Assembly (NCBI GenBank): GCA_039707655.1
Contig: CM077676.1
Location: 452,699,379 to 452,763,378, forward strand
Length of the DNA: 64,000 nucleotides
Reading direction: 5' to 3'
DNA from: Elymus sibiricus
Taxonomy: Eukaryota; Streptophyta; Magnoliopsida; Poales; Poaceae
The notes under the pieces were generated by a model, which searched no databases, had not been told where the DNA came from, and saw nothing but the letters and a program-made list of their open reading frames with translations. The stretch's first letter is position 1. The number at the start of each line of letters is the position of its first letter. Positions 9,305 to 21,278 of the stretch are shown here, one piece after another. The position numbers and the translations under genes were made by a program.

Positions 9305-10705
9305 TGTAGGAGATATGCGCTAGAGGCAATAATAACTGTTGTTATTTATCTCCAAGTTTGTAATTAATGTTTATGTTTTATGCTAAAACTGCAATGGTCC
9401 TTGAGCCCATATATCCATAAAGGATCAGAGGAAAACCCATGCCTGTGGAATAATAAACAGTAAAATACATTCCTAGTCGTGCCTCTAAGACTAGCACAAG
9501 CATTGCATGATGGTCACATTTTCCTGATCGTGGGCATGACTATGCCGGCAATTTTGAGGACACAATGTTGTAAGAACACTTGTGTTGAATTGACCCATAT
9601 TGATGTTATGCTATGAGACATATTCCTCACAAGTTAATGGTTTTATAACACAAAGAAAGTTATCGTTGGAATAATTCCTTAGACTATGAGAGTATCGAGT
9701 TCCTTCATACTTGCTTCATGAACTTTGGGGTTTTGTTAAACGTCATCCGTAATAGTGTGGCTATTACAGCGGCTTTCGGGTTCATGGAAAAGTATGACAA
9801 GGCACTTGATAGCTCAAGATTGGGTTTTGCTCCTCCTACGATGGAGAGATATTCTTTGGGCCCTCTTGGTGTTACGGTATCCATGATCGTCTGGCCAGAC
9901 ACAGCGTGATTTGATCACGGGGATGCCGGAACGCGGGAACGAGAAAAGAGAATAAAACCGGTAACGAGGAAACTGGCATAGTGAACACGTTGTTGATTCA
10001 CGGGGCTGCTATTAAATCTCACCTCGGGTATTTGTAACATATCGCGAAGCAAGAGGAGCAACATTCGGTAATTATAGGTTCGCTTGAATATTGATTCGTG
10101 TGGGTATAGGGATCAATATGGATGTCCATAGTTCCGCTATTGATCATAGATTTGAAAAGTTTTGGTCATGTCTATACTTCACTGAACCTACAGGGTCACA
10201 CGCTTAAGGGTCATCTATCAGCTGGATACTAAATAGGGAGTCTAGGAGAAAGTCACCGGAAAAGTTTCGGAGACGATAGAAAAGTTCCGGAGAGAAAACC
10301 GGAAGTGTTTCGGAGCTACCAGAATTGTTTAGGAGAAAACAAAAATGTTTTGAAATAAAACCATTGTACCAGAAATGTTTTGGAACATGCCCAGCATAAT
10401 TTTAGAGGGTGCCGGAAATGTTCTGGGACCTTCCGGAATTTTGTCGGAAGAAACGGTCGCAGAAAACATCTTGTCGCAGCGTGAGGGGACAAGATCCCAC
10501 GCATCGTGGGCTGTTTTGTTGGTGGCTTTTTGGAAGGGGAACATCCCCCTTTTGTGGGGGGTGTTTGGTGGGAGGTGGGGCCCCCCATGTAAGGGGGCAA
10601 AAGTGAGGCACCATGGGTGGAAAAGCCCCCATGTGGGGCTTTTCCCCACCTTTGGTGGGTGGCTTTTTGGCTGAAATTTTCAGCCACCACCACCCCCTCC
10701 TCCCC

Positions 10706-10713
10706 TATAAATA
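10706..10713 (+). promoter_or_regulatory. TATA box of the Copia LTR promoter
   Basis: TATAAATA follows a C-rich stretch (CCCCCTCCTCCCC) and is followed by GAGGTGGAGAGG. In LTR elements this marks the start of the genomic transcript about 30 bp downstream. Confidence 0.6.
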
Positions 10714-10930
10714 GAGGTGGAGAGGAGCTCTCAAACTCACTCAAGTTCTCTCAAACACATGCCATGCATTATCTGGCTTTCTTCTCTCCCTCACACGAAG
10801 TAAGTTCGTAAAGCTGAAAGGTTGTCTGGGTTCCGGTAGGAACTAGTTCTGGACGGTGAAGCCCTACCAGATAGCTGACACCGTATGTGTGCAACCCCGT
10901 AGAGAGGTTGTAGGTTTGATCTTCTGCCCA

Positions 10931-11040
10931 AGGGGCTGTTCGAGAGTCCTCCTGAAGGGCTGTCCGAGAGACCGTCCGAGGGGCTGTCCAGGGGCCTCCC
11001 GAAGGACTGTTCGAGGGACCGTCCGAGGAGCTGACGAGGG
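10931..11040. repeat. About five copies of a 24 bp GGGCTGTCCGAG repeat in the LTR
   Basis: GGGGCTGTTCGAGAG, GGGCTGTCCGAGAG, GGGGCTGTCCAGGGG, GGACTGTTCGAGGG and GGAGCTGACGAGGG follow each other at roughly 24 bp steps. The array lies in the transcribed part of the LTR. Confidence 0.65.
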
Positions 11041-11385
11041 AGTACATCCTCGCGGTTGGGAGATTGTAAAATCCTAGCTGCGGGAATCTGCACTGATGAC
11101 CTTCATCGACTCTACTTCCGCTGCGCTATGAGTCGGTAATGATCGGATCAAAACGTTGTATGCATCTTCATAGTGATCCTGGGCATGTTCGTAGTGCGGA
11201 AACTTTTTGTTTTCTGCTGCGTTACCCTAAAGTAGGAACAAACCAATGGGTAAAAACATCACATAAATTGGACTCATCAAAGTGAACCAGGACCTTCTCG
11301 TTATTTTGGTTTAAACATCTGAGTTCCTTATTGTTGAATTTTTGTTTCTTGCTCGGGGACGATCAAGGTTTAAGCTTGGGGAGGT

Positions 11386-12317
11386 TGATGAGTGATATTT
11401 TTGCAGTCATCACACCATTGTTTAAACTAGATAATCCCGGAATTTTCAAGAGAATCACTGGGATATCGCTACTAATGACTAATGAATGCAAGAAATTGCT
11501 GAAATCCTTTGTTTAATGTGTTTCCACAGGAAATGGGCTCAAACATGGAAGAATACCATCACATAGAAGGAAACCCGAAGTGTGGGGAACAAGGCAAGTC
11601 AACAGGAGGCGCCAGGACGAATCCAGAGCAGAAGACGGTGCATGGTACAAGCGCGTGCACTCGTACCAACAGTCGTACCGCACGTCGTCGGCACCAGGGC
11701 GTCCACCTGACCAACTTCTATAAAGGGGCTATGCCAGAATCTCAATAGAGAGATAGCCATTCGAAAAATAGAGGACCATAAGCCATCTTCCAACCCTAGC
11801 CGCCTCCATTGCCCATCTCATCTCCATAGCCGCCAGCACATTCATCACCGCAGCCATCCTGTCCAAGTTAGCCATACTTGTAATCGGTGCATCGCAATCG
11901 GCAACTGTTGTAAGACATATTATCATTAAATCATTCATCTTTATTTCATCTTCAATGAGTTCTTCTTGCGATCTAATCGCCATGTGTGAGTAATTCCTTA
12001 AGGCAATGGGTTGAGGCAAGGCCTTGCAACCCTATGTTGGAATGACTTTGCATAATTGACGTTATTTGTGTGTGCGCGTTGCAATGGAGTTGTCTTTTTT
12101 CTTCTTCTCGTTTTAAGGCCCTGCAAGTACCCAGGATCCCGTAGATCAATCAAGGAGGAGGTAATAAGTGAGGATGCATGGAACGCTATTCTGAACACCA
12201 GTGACAGAAAGGATTAGTACGGTAACGGAAAGCAATTCCTTGGGGACAGATGAGGTGTAGTCATTAAACGCCCAATGCTTTTGTCTAAAGTAATTCTTAA
12301 TAACCGAGGTAACCCCG
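11386..12317 (+). repeat. Gypsy 3' LTR, first part
   Basis: The stretch TGATGAGTGATATTTTTGCA to the CCCCG target site holds no gene. Short frames with TCACC- or CATC-rich translations (for example 11729-12019 minus) have no known domain. It continues at 18011 after the inserted element. Confidence 0.7.
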
Positions 12318-12798
12318 TGTCGGAGGTAAATCCGGCGGATCTCAGGGTAGGGGGTCCCGAGCTGTGGATCTCGGATCGGTGGTAACAGGAACGAAGGAGA
12401 CGATGTTTACCCAGGTTCGGGCCCTCTTGATGGAGGTAAAACCCTACGTCCTGCTCTTGTTTATATTGATGGAGATGTATCGAGTACAAGCTTTATCTAC
12501 CTCGAGATCGTAAGTTGTGGTCTAAACCCTAGGGGTGATGATGAATATCATAATCCTCTATCGACTAGCCTAGCCTCGGCTTATATAATGTACCAGAGGC
12601 CTAGGATAACAAGAGTCCTAGTCAGCTACACCGGTGGAGAGGAGTCCCTATCTTGATCACCATGTCTTGTGGAATCTTCCTCGTATATGTCATGGGCTGC
12701 CCGAAGTGGCCCATTAGTGAATCGATATGGGGGTCCTCGGCCCGACCCACTGGTCGGGAGACGATGTGGTGTGTACCCCCTAGTCCAGGACACCGTCA
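12318..12798 (-). repeat. 3' LTR of the LARD-like element
   Basis: On the minus strand it runs from TGACGGTGTCCTGGACTAGG to ...TTTACCTCCGACA. A TTATATAA (12580-12590 region) may serve as a TATA box. Confidence 0.85.
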
Positions 12799-15700
12799 GT
12801 AGCCCCCTGAACCGCTCTTCAAGTTGGGGACGCTCCTCGGTTCTTCCGAACTGTTCTTCGTCTTCGGTCGTCGGTCTTGAAAACTGGTTCAACAAATGTT
12901 CCCATCTCTGATCTTGAGGATCGCCGAGGTGTATCCGAAGAGTTCATACGTCGGGTATCCGAGGAGCCCCTTTAAGTTCTCAGCTTTTATCAATGCCTTG
13001 TTATTTTCACGCCACACAACGGTTCCAAGTGTTTCCAGCGCGGCGGTGTCCTCTTTGCATCCGAGGTATCTTTCTGCAGCCGAGCTCCAACGCCGGTCAG
13101 CATCCGAGGTGTCATAGATTACCTCAGTCCGAAAAAGTTGAAGGAGTTCAGCCGAGCTTAACGCCGGGAATGCTCTCTATGGAGCCAGCCATTCGAATCC
13201 GAGCTTTATGCCGGACTGCTTCCGAGGTGGTGCACCACCTCGGCCGTGGGCTGATTTTTTATGGATTGGTGCAATTTATTATCTGCCGAGATGTATAGCC
13301 AGTAGCCCTCAAGGTGTGTGTGTGTCGGCCTAAAATCCGAGATGCACCTGAAGGATAATATAAAACCGCTGATCCCAGTAGCCCCTGAGACTCAGGTCGA
13401 TTCGTGAAATCGGCCTGAGGATCAACTCCTAGATCGGCAGCACACTTAGGAACAGAAACACGGTGTGCATAGTCCTCGAGACTCAGGTTGAGTGCGGCCG
13501 ACCAACCTGAGGATCATTATCTCCTCGGAAACTATTTTGCACTTTGAATTTTTCTGCATTGAATCAGCAATGCAGTAGCCCCCGAGCCACTGGTCGGGTG
13601 GCAACACCAGAGCAGGGGATCGATGTACCCATTTAATGGCTTTTAAGTGAGAAGCGCAAAGCCCAGTAGCCCATGAGCCTTAATTTGGGCATGGGTGGCC
13701 GACTTAAGGATCGATATCCAGAATAAATTGACTTTACTCACAATTTATGTGTAATGATTCTATGTATCCAAGTACTTTACATCATTACAAATGCCTCTGT
13801 TCTACAAACTTTGTTAACCAGCCTTCGGCTTCTCCCTCCTCGACCATTGGCCGAGGAGTGTTTCCTACTCCTGGTCCGCCGAGGCGAACCAGACTCTTCG
13901 GATAACAAGGCAATGCGGCTATTTGGTTCTACAAACAAAGTGGAATAGAGCTTATGTTATATTACGTTTAAGCGTAAGAAACATCTTCCAAGAAAAATAG
14001 TTCCTCTATAAGTTCCTTTTCTCAGGCTATCATGTTGACCATGATCGTGAAAACCTCAACTCCGATCAATGTAGGAGAAAAATATTGAGGATTTAGTTTG
14101 GGGAAAGTTCCCGAACTCTGTGGTCTTTAATGAACCTAAATTTTCACTTCCGTTGTTACCGACCAATTGTATTCTTAAGATGCCTAGCTTTCGGCTTCAC
14201 CCAGTCTAAGGTACTAACTCGGATGACCCAGTAGTAACAATCACAGAGGTGCTCCCTTTACCCCCTAGCCGAACTATCGGGAACGTAGGGGGCAAGCACA
14301 GGAGCCAGGCAACCCAGCTTGGCCAAAATCTTAAGTCAAATTGATGCATATTTATGGCTTTATAATGATTTATGGGAAGGCAGCGTTCGTATATTAAATA
14401 CAAATGATGATGATATGTTGGGCTCTCCAGGAGTCCCGATGTAACCGTGCCGAGGTGCCTCAAGGAGCCCTCGGCACATGTTGTGATAGTCAGCCATTAA
14501 GCTGTATTTGCAGCTTTATGCTATATGTTATTTTGACTCCGTTGCGACTGTTTATAATCTGAAAGTGGCCCATCGTCGGCTTCCACCCCTTTGTAGATGC
14601 TACGCAGGGTGTTTCCGTAATAACAAGACATCCCTTAGCCGACGTCTTGGTGCCCGGAGGCGGTTGTGTTAGCGGAAACAAGGCAATCAGATATGCAAGC
14701 TTTTTAACTTTCACTTAGTCATAGGAGCTTAAAGTTGGGAGGCCAGTTACTAGCCCCCGCTTAGTGTTCTGCGTCAGCCGAGGTCAAGCCATTAACACTT
14801 CGGCCAATTTTATGAAAGGCCCATGGGGTAACCTCTATCGATCTATAGTTTGACACAGTCATCGGATCGCTGACCAGTTTGCGCTCATTGTGACAGTCAG
14901 TTTTTGGCTTTCTCCACTGAGGTACTTGTTCAGTAAAATCGGAAGTACAATCGCAGTGGTTCTCCCTTTGCACACCTAGCTGAACAAAGAGGAACGTAGG
15001 AGGCAAGCACAGGAGCCGGGCAACCCAACTATTGACCGAAGACACAATTCGAAGCTGATGCATATAAAGCAATGTCCGAGAACGTTTTGCCGAGGACTCC
15101 TCGGAGTACTTTGGCTTTTGGTGGGTTCGGCTCTAGTAGCAGCCCCCCGTTGGTATTGCCGATGCTTTAAAGGCATCCGACGTTGTACTGCGAGAGTTAT
15201 GCTGGAGACACACAGTATCCCCCAAGACTCAGGTTGGGTGCGACCGACCAACCTGGGGATCGAATCTCCTCGGGAACTAGTCCAGATATCCTGTGCGTTT
15301 CGCCAACGCCGAGGTGTAGGTCGGCAGGAAAGATGCCGAGCTACGGGTCGGAAAAGATCTCCCGAGCTGAATTATTACGCAGGGCACCTCGGTCATGAGG
15401 ATGTCCCGCCTCCTAAAAGAAAAATATACAAATAGCTTAAAAGTGCCATAAGCTAGAAAAGCCAAAAAACTTATGTAAAAACTTGACGTCCGAACTAAAT
15501 CAAGTTTTTAGGTGCCAATCCGAAAAGTGGTCTTAAAATTAGTTTGTGCTTCCGTCGTGCTTTAACATGACACATCCGATCTCAAGACTTCAAGCGGGTC
15601 AGCCTTCGGCTTCAACCTCCTATTCCCAAAGGCGGAGTGCTTCTCAGGCCAGTTTAGCGAAGCAAACTCGAGCGGCTTTAGAGAGAAACCAGGCTATCCG

Positions 15701-15999
15701 GCTATTGACCACACACTCGTGTCGAGAAAGGAGTGGTAGAAAAAGACTTTGCAACGACTTAGAAGAAAACACTTATTATAAAATGGCGCATATAAATTTA
15801 AGAGCCCCCAGTTAACATGGGTAAAGGGAGTGTTTTTAACAAATAGAGGTTTTAACAAACTAAGTGTTTAACTAATAACTTGTCTATTTAACACAAAAGT
15901 ATAACGCTTGGTTGAACCAAACAAAAATTAAAAATTGAAAAAAGTTAAACATGAAAGCGACTTAGCTGGTTAATGTGCTCGGTGTTGATGACGTAGTCC

Positions 16000-16420
16000 G
16001 GGCTTGCAACGGGTCGAGATCCCAGCCCCCAAGCAGGTCCTGGGGTGGCCGAGCGAAGAGCTCGGCTGATGAAGTGGCAGCACAAAATTGCCGATGTGCC
16101 GAGGCGAAGCCCCTGGTCCAGCCGAGGAGACAGAGTAGGTCGGCAAGGTGACACCGGAGTAGGTCGATGAAGCGATGGCGAAGCCCTCGGTCCGGCCGAG
16201 GTGTCCGAGCGAAGAGCTCGGCTTGATGAAGTGGTAGTACAACACTGCCGATATGTTGAGGCGAAGCCCCCGGTCCGGCCGAGCTGACGAAGCTGGTCAG
16301 CTGGTGACGCTGAAGTCCCCAGCGTAGGTTGATAAAGATATGGCGAAGCCCCCGGTCTAGCCGAGGTGACAGACCAGGTCGGTAAGGTGACATTGCAGCC
16401 CTATGCCAGCCGGGGTGTCG
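16000..16420. repeat. Tandem repeat of about 156 bp inside the LARD-like element
   Basis: GAGCGAAGAGCTCGGC recurs at 16051 and 16207, together with GATGAAGTGG(C/T)AG and GAGGCGAAGCCCC(C/T)GGTCC. Two fuller copies and a partial third (to about 16420) are visible, about 80-85 percent alike. Confidence 0.65.
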
Positions 16421-17510
16421 AAGCAGGTCGGCGTGGTGGACATCGGCTTGAAGAAGCAACGGCGCGGCGATGCCGACGCAGGTCGGAACTTGTGACGCGG
16501 TCAATGCCGGCTTGAGAAATGACCGCGCGGCGATGCTGGCGCGCCCGACCCGTACAATCCGTAAGGTGACGATGTTGGTGATGATTTAGCCGTGATGCCG
16601 AACTCGTGGTCGGCTCGCCGGGGTGATGATCCGGATGAGGTTGACCTCGGCTCGACGAAGCGACGACCTGTCTAACGTAGGTCGGCAGCCGTGGAGCAAC
16701 ATTGTCGGGCTGGTTTGACACCGGCGTGACAGTGAAGATCACCTCCGAAACGGAGCAAAATTTGTGAGCATGTGTTTGGAAACAAAACACAATACCCTAG
16801 AGAGTGTTTTCTTCAAAAAGGATGTCCGATATCCCGTTCATGAAAAAGACGAACATGGGTCGGATTCGTTTCCGTGCAGAAAACAGATCCGAAAAGGGAT
16901 GCACTCATCGGACAATTTCCGGAGTTTGGACGGTCGGATCGAGCTCAAATTTTGAGGGGTGGTAGATACAGGAATTCCGCAGCCGATCAACGGTTGGATC
17001 ATCCAAAGGATGTCCGAGCTGGATGTTGGACTCCTCTCCCTAAACTCATCCAGATTCACGTCCAGATTTGACAGGGCTCCGGTATATCGTAGATCGCCGG
17101 AGATTTCTCCATCGAAATATGACGAAATTATACGGGGTCATTATAGACTCAATTCCGCACAATTCCACCAAAGGATTCCTCAAAACGACGCTCGAGGAGG
17201 CGGTGACGGTGAACGCGAACCCGTTGTCCAGAAAAACTGCACGGTCACCCGAGGGCAATGCTGATCTTGAGCCCCCGAGCTCCATGGACGATTCCCTCAT
17301 GATCTTGATAGAGATCGGAGTTTGAAGTTTCATGAGGGCACCAGTGGATCTTGATGATCCGACATGTAGCGTTGTCCTCGGTCCAGCCGAGGTTGCTAGT
17401 CGAGACGGCAACAAAGATGTCGTCGTCGACGATGAGGTTCGGTCCCGACGTGTAGATCGCGTCGGAGCCGATCTGAATTCCCATTGAACCGTGGCGATCA
17501 CACAGCGGAA

Positions 17511-17529
17511 CTCTCAATGAAAGCACCAG
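17511..17529 (-). other. Primer binding site of the LARD-like element
   Basis: On the minus strand CTGGTGCTTTCATTGAGAG follows the 5' LTR end directly. This motif is common next to the 5' LTR in many grass LTR elements. I do not assign the tRNA. Confidence 0.55.
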
Positions 17530-18010
17530 TGTCGGAGGTAAATCCGGCGGATCTCGGGGTAGGGGGTCCCGAGCTGTGGATCTCGGATCGGTGGTAACAG
17601 GAACGAAGGAGACAATGTTTACCCAGGTTCGGGCCCTCTTGATGGAGGTAAAACCCTACGTCCTGCTCTTGTTTATATTGATGGAGATGTATCGAGTACA
17701 AGCTTGATCTACCTCGAGATGGTAAGTTGTGGTCTAAACCCTAGGGGTGATGATGAATATCATAATCCTCTATCGACTAGCCTAGCCTCGGCTTATATAA
17801 TGTACCAGAGGCTTAGGATAACAAGAGTCCTAGTCAGCTACGCCGGTGGAGAGGAGTCCTTGTCTTGATCACCAAGTCTTGTGGAATCTTCCTCGTATAT
17901 GTCATGGGCTGCCCGAAGTGGCCCATGAGTGAACCGATATGGGGGTCCTCGGCCCGACCCACTGGTCGGGAGACGATGTGGTGAGTACCCCCTAGTCCAG
18001 GACACCGTCA
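17530..18010 (-). repeat. 5' LTR of the LARD-like element
   Basis: It has the same length (481 bp) as the partner at 12318-12798, with about 12 differences by eye, and both carry the same TG...CA ends. The CCCCG duplication follows at 18011-18015. Confidence 0.85.
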
Positions 18011-18411
18011 CCCCGTGTGACGGAAAGGGCCATCAGTTGGACAACTGACTCTCAATGCAGGTCCTGACCGATCGTGACGTACTTTGGACACGTCCCCCTC
18101 TTCATCGCGTTGTGAGCACATCATAACGGCTGTCTTCCAGGACTATGTTTAATATGAAGATGAGATCCCACGCACAAGTATAAGGATGTGAGAGTAAGAC
18201 CTCATACCCATGCCTATTTCAATATCATTGTTTACATTCAAAAGGTTGTTAAAGGTCTGGTTTAAAAAACTGGATTTTAATTTGAGAACAATAACTTCTT
18301 TGACTCTTTGTCGTAGTGCACATCCTCTCGTGGGTTCGATACCCAGGGTCACTACTTGGGGAAAAGGTAAGGGAACCTTCTGCTATTCAAACCAGATCTC
18401 AAAGGGCATCA
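18011..18411 (+). repeat. Gypsy 3' LTR, second part
   Basis: The Gypsy LTR begun at 11386 resumes after the CCCCG duplication and ends GGGCATCA at 18411. It includes a GGGTTCGATACCCAGG stretch at 18331-18348 that looks like a tRNA T-arm but lacks the rest of a tRNA. No coding sequence. Confidence 0.7.
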
Positions 18412-19460
18412 TGTTCTAACCCATTGACAAGTCTACCATAGATATAACAATTAAAGTGAAGCCATGCATGTTCTACTCTCTAACAGATATAAGTGAAGCA
18501 TGGAGAGTTAAAGTGTCTACCCCCTATTTACTCTAACCGATATAAGTGAAGCACATAGAGTAAATCAATAATAGCTATGTAAATTTCTCATTCCAACGGT
18601 ATCTTTCAGATATGATTATGATCTTATCCAAAACAAAAATAAAAATGATGCTCCAAGGTCTTACACATATTATGAAGAGAAATAAAAACATAAGTTTAAA
18701 GAAGTCATACTGATAATGCTGAGGAAGAGGGAGATGCTTGGCATCCCCAAGCTTAGAGCTTAAGACATTCTTGGATTAGTGGGGATGCATTGGCATTCCT
18801 AAGATTCAATTCTTGTTAGTTCTTTCTTTCCCTCTTATCATCAGGTCTCCCCTAAATCTTAAAACTATTCTCTTCACAAAACTTAGGCGAATGTATGGGC
18901 TGTACAAAAAGCATAATAAATTCACTTATCAATAGCTACAATATTTATAATATAATTGAGTTCTAATGATCCAATAAGAAGCCAAAAAGAAAGCATATAT
19001 AGCTCTAAAACAAGTAAAGCACAATTTTGTCTAAACAGCGCAGCCAGTGAAGATTAATTTAGAATAGGGAACTCAGGAAATTTTGTAAACATTAGCACAT
19101 ATAGAGAACATATGATTGTATACTGTGTAAATATATCACGATTTTAGGATGTTCCAGTAGAGAGCTCTTAATTTCTCAAAAACAACAAAACTTCAAAAAC
19201 TACAGTCTTACAATCACTTTATAATCTAACATCCTAACGGTAATCCTTGGACTTTATTAAAGAAAAAAAACTTCAGTGCTATAGTAGCATAGCAATGTGA
19301 CTCTAGATAACTACGGGTTCCCTCCCGCAAGTGCTTTCTTTATTGCCATTTAGCTAGGCTTGCAATTTTAATGATGCTCATATAAACTCATGAATCATAA
19401 TCATTTTAAAGCACAATAGAGAGCATAAAAAATCAGAAAGTGAAAACATTTAAGTCTCAC
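18412..19460 (-). other. Non-coding internal region of the Gypsy element
   Basis: The stretch is AT-rich and has no open frame of note. It holds CCCCAAGCTTAGAGCTTAAG (18746-18765) and other GGCATCCCCAAGC-type motifs that I associate with untranslated internal regions of Triticeae Gypsy elements. Confidence 0.5.
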
Positions 19461-20150
19461 TCACTTCCTATGCATAGGCATCTTGTAAGCAAACAATTCA
19501 TTGAAGCATGAAGTAACTAGCATAGGTGAAAAGGGTAAGTGCAACTTTAAAACTTTCAACACATAGAGAGCAAACTTTATATAATTATGATATCTATAAG
19601 CATATTTCCGTCTCTCATAATAATTACATATGGTATTCTGATCAAACTCAATAATATAGCTATCACATAAAATATTCTTATCATGATCCACATGCATAGA
19701 AGTAATACTACTCTCCACATAAATAATTGTCTTCGCATTGATAATAGTGAGAGTAACATCAATAGCATGGCAAGCATTATTGTCAACAATAAATTCATCA
19801 TTGCTCCCAAATAAATTTTCAATATCATAGGAGGTATCATAATTGTATTCTCAATCATGATTATCATCATAAGTAATAGGCATATCATACTCATCATCAC
19901 TAGTGGTAATAGACATGATTTCATCATTAATAGCAAAATCGTCATCAAGTGTTTCATTATTTTGAGTAGCATCATCTAAGGTAGTTTCTTTCCCAAATAA
20001 TTTCGCTACCCACTTATAATAAGAGGGACCATAAAAATTTTCTTTATCAAAATATTCATCATCTTGATCATTTGAATCATAAAGTTTATCTTGTCTATTC
20101 CAATCATACTTAGCATTCAATGAGCATACACCAATAGCTTTTTATTCCTT
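19461..20150 (-). pseudogene. Gypsy-internal ORF of unknown function
   Basis: One minus-strand frame from about 20150 to 19461 encodes an acidic, Asp/Asn/Tyr-rich protein (DQDDEYFDKENFYGPSYYKW, then HVDHDKN...CDSYIIEFDQN and ...CFNELFAYKMPMHRK at the end). A TGA at 19853-19851 interrupts it. I know related frames from Triticeae Gypsy elements, but no enzymatic motif is visible (no DTG, no RT YxDD, no integrase DDE). It lies about 330 bp downstream of the LTR, where gag would be expected, but no zinc knuckle is seen. Confidence 0.5.
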
Positions 20151-20483
20151 AGTTTCTTCATGATGTGTTGTTGGTTTTAAGCTTTCAAGATAGATTTTGA
20201 AAAGAAATATGGTTATCATTCTTTCTTTTTCTTCATAAGTGTCACATTGCTATTACAAGGAAAAAGGAAACTATAATGCTGAAAGTAAATCTTTTTGTTA
20301 TTTTTGTTTTTTATGGAAGTGCCGAAATTTAAACTAAGATAAAGAAAAGCAACAAAACAAAGTAAATAACAAGGAAGGTAAATAAGTGTATTGCAACACC
20401 TATGGGACTTAATGTTACCTCCCCGGCAAAGTCTCCAAAAATGTCTTGCTTGCTTGCTTCCACCTATATCCTGGAATCTTAGT
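20151..20483 (-). other. Leader between LTR and internal ORF of the Gypsy element
   Basis: Directly after the LTR end (minus strand, ...CCCAACA) comes ACTAAGATTCCAGGATATAGG, where the primer binding site belongs, followed by GAAGCAAGCAAGCAAGAC and an AT-rich stretch. No gene. Confidence 0.5.
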
Positions 20484-21278
20484 TGTTGGGCTCCCAAGTG
20501 CAAGGATTTACAGCAAGTGGTAACTCTTCCCTCAGTTGAAAACAAAGGTATCAATTAGTAGAGATAACACCCCTAGCCTCAGTCAAGTAGCACTGCAAAA
20601 TAGATTAAGAACCCACTTGTATCCCCAGCGGTTCTAGTGAGGTTGTCAATCTCACTAGTTTTGCTAGTTGCAACAAGCTAGGAGCATATAATGTGTTTGA
20701 TAGTAGTTTTGTATTTCTGGATTAATAAATTACTAAAAATAAAAGTGCATGAAAAAGTAATTGGAGAAGTTTCTTATGTGGGAAATTGGACTCGGGTTCA
20801 TAGGTTCGCTAGCAGCATCTCTCAAAACAGCGGTGGCACATAAATATAAGCATAGGTATGCATAATGAGTGATCAAATATTCATGGCAAATCATAACATA
20901 TGTTGAGATCATATTATATAGGCAGTACATCCATAATTCTATGAGACTGACACAAGTCTCATCTAATAGCTAATACTCCACCTAAGGTGATCGAAACCCT
21001 CGTATACACCACGGTATTAAGTAATGAAACAGAACATTGCAATAGGCATGATGACATATAGTTGAAAACAATTCCTCTCACCACCCACAGTGTAGATGAT
21101 AACATGTGAAGTAATCCTTTTATCCTTAGTGTGGTAAATCCGTCAAAGCTTTTCCTCTCTTACTGTCATCAAAAGTACTTCGGAAATAGGGTTCTACTCC
21201 ATCTAATGCACACCACTACCTCTGTTGATTTTTCATCTAAACAGGCAATGAATAGACTAATGAATCAAAGAACAATAT
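20484..21278 (-). repeat. Gypsy 5' LTR, 3' portion
   Basis: This 795 bp part of the LTR ends (plus-strand left side) TGTTGGGCTCCC. The AATAT at 21274-21278 is the target duplication of the element inserted at 21279. No coding sequence. Confidence 0.75.

Larger units (their letters stand above)
2921..11231 (+). mobile_element. Decayed Copia LTR retrotransposon, 5' end outside the window
   Basis: Leader, gag, protease, integrase, reverse transcriptase, RNase H, polypurine tract and 3' LTR follow in the Copia order on the plus strand. The 5' LTR is not seen; the CACTA element at 1-2920 seems to sit in the leader, so the 5' LTR should lie further left. A truncated CACTA fragment (3684-5675) splits gag. 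The coding part has at least five stops and several frameshifts, so it cannot encode its own proteins. The LTR start resembles, but is not the same as, the Angela/BARE group. Confidence 0.85.
9305..11231 (+). repeat. 3' LTR of the Copia element
   Basis: The LTR opens TGTAGGAGATATGCGC and closes ...GTTACCCTAAA. The expected inverted end would be CCTACA, so the last bases have mutated. Length is about 1.93 kb. It holds a TATA box at 10706, a G-run/C-run-rich stretch at 10530-10690 and a short tandem repeat at 10931-11040. The possible target duplication GTAGG (11232-11236) cannot be checked because the left end of the element is outside the window. Confidence 0.75.
12799..17529 (-). other. Internal region of the LARD-like element, no recognisable proteins
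   Basis: The 4.7 kb are rich in CCGAG/CTCGG and in recurring blocks such as GACTCAGGTTG(A/G)GTGCG followed by CCGACCAACCTG (about 13479 and 15222, with a diverged copy near 13388). AGTAGCCCCCGAG-type motifs occur every few hundred bases. The longest frames (15962-16504 and 17046-17501, both minus) lack known domains and consist partly of repeat translations. The frame at 17245-17526 begins without ATG just after the primer binding site and could be a leftover of gag, but I could not confirm this. Confidence 0.7.
12318..18010 (-). mobile_element. Complete non-coding LTR retrotransposon (LARD-like), 5.69 kb
   Basis: Two 481 bp LTRs (12318-12798 and 17530-18010) enclose 4.73 kb. The 5 bp CCCCG is duplicated at 12313-12317 and 18011-18015, so both borders are exact. 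A purine-rich AGGGGGCTAC (minus strand) abuts the left LTR, and CTGGTGCTTTCATTGAGAG abuts the right LTR where the primer binding site belongs, so the element reads on the minus strand. By eye the LTRs differ at about 12 of 481 sites. At 1.3e-8 per site per year that is roughly 1 million years. No gag, protease, integrase or reverse transcriptase was recognised, so it must have moved with proteins from another element. Confidence 0.88.
11232..18411 (+). mobile_element. 3' end of a Gypsy-type LTR element (split LTR)
   Basis: The last 150 bp of the internal region (11237-11385) end in a purine-rich AAGCTTGGGGAGGT, a typical Gypsy polypurine tract. The LTR starts TGATG at 11386 and ends CATCA at 18411, a 5 bp inverted terminus. 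It is split by a 5.7 kb LTR element at 12318-18010. Without that insertion the LTR is about 1.33 kb. The rest of this Gypsy element should lie to the left, beyond the Copia copy. Its LTR borders directly on internal sequence of another Gypsy element at 18412, which is its likely target. Confidence 0.7.

Noticed and set aside
10316..10744. 142-codon minus frame in the Copia LTR
   Set aside because: It overlaps the promoter region and G/C homopolymer stretches on both strands, with no similarity to known proteins.
15962..16504. 180-codon minus frame
   Set aside because: It is a translation of the 156 bp tandem repeat (repeated GFA...AHR blocks) inside a non-coding element.
18328..18350. tRNA-like GGGTTCGATACCC
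   Set aside because: Only a T-arm or B-box is seen; no acceptor stem, A-box or anticodon arm lies at the right distance, and the site is inside a Gypsy LTR.
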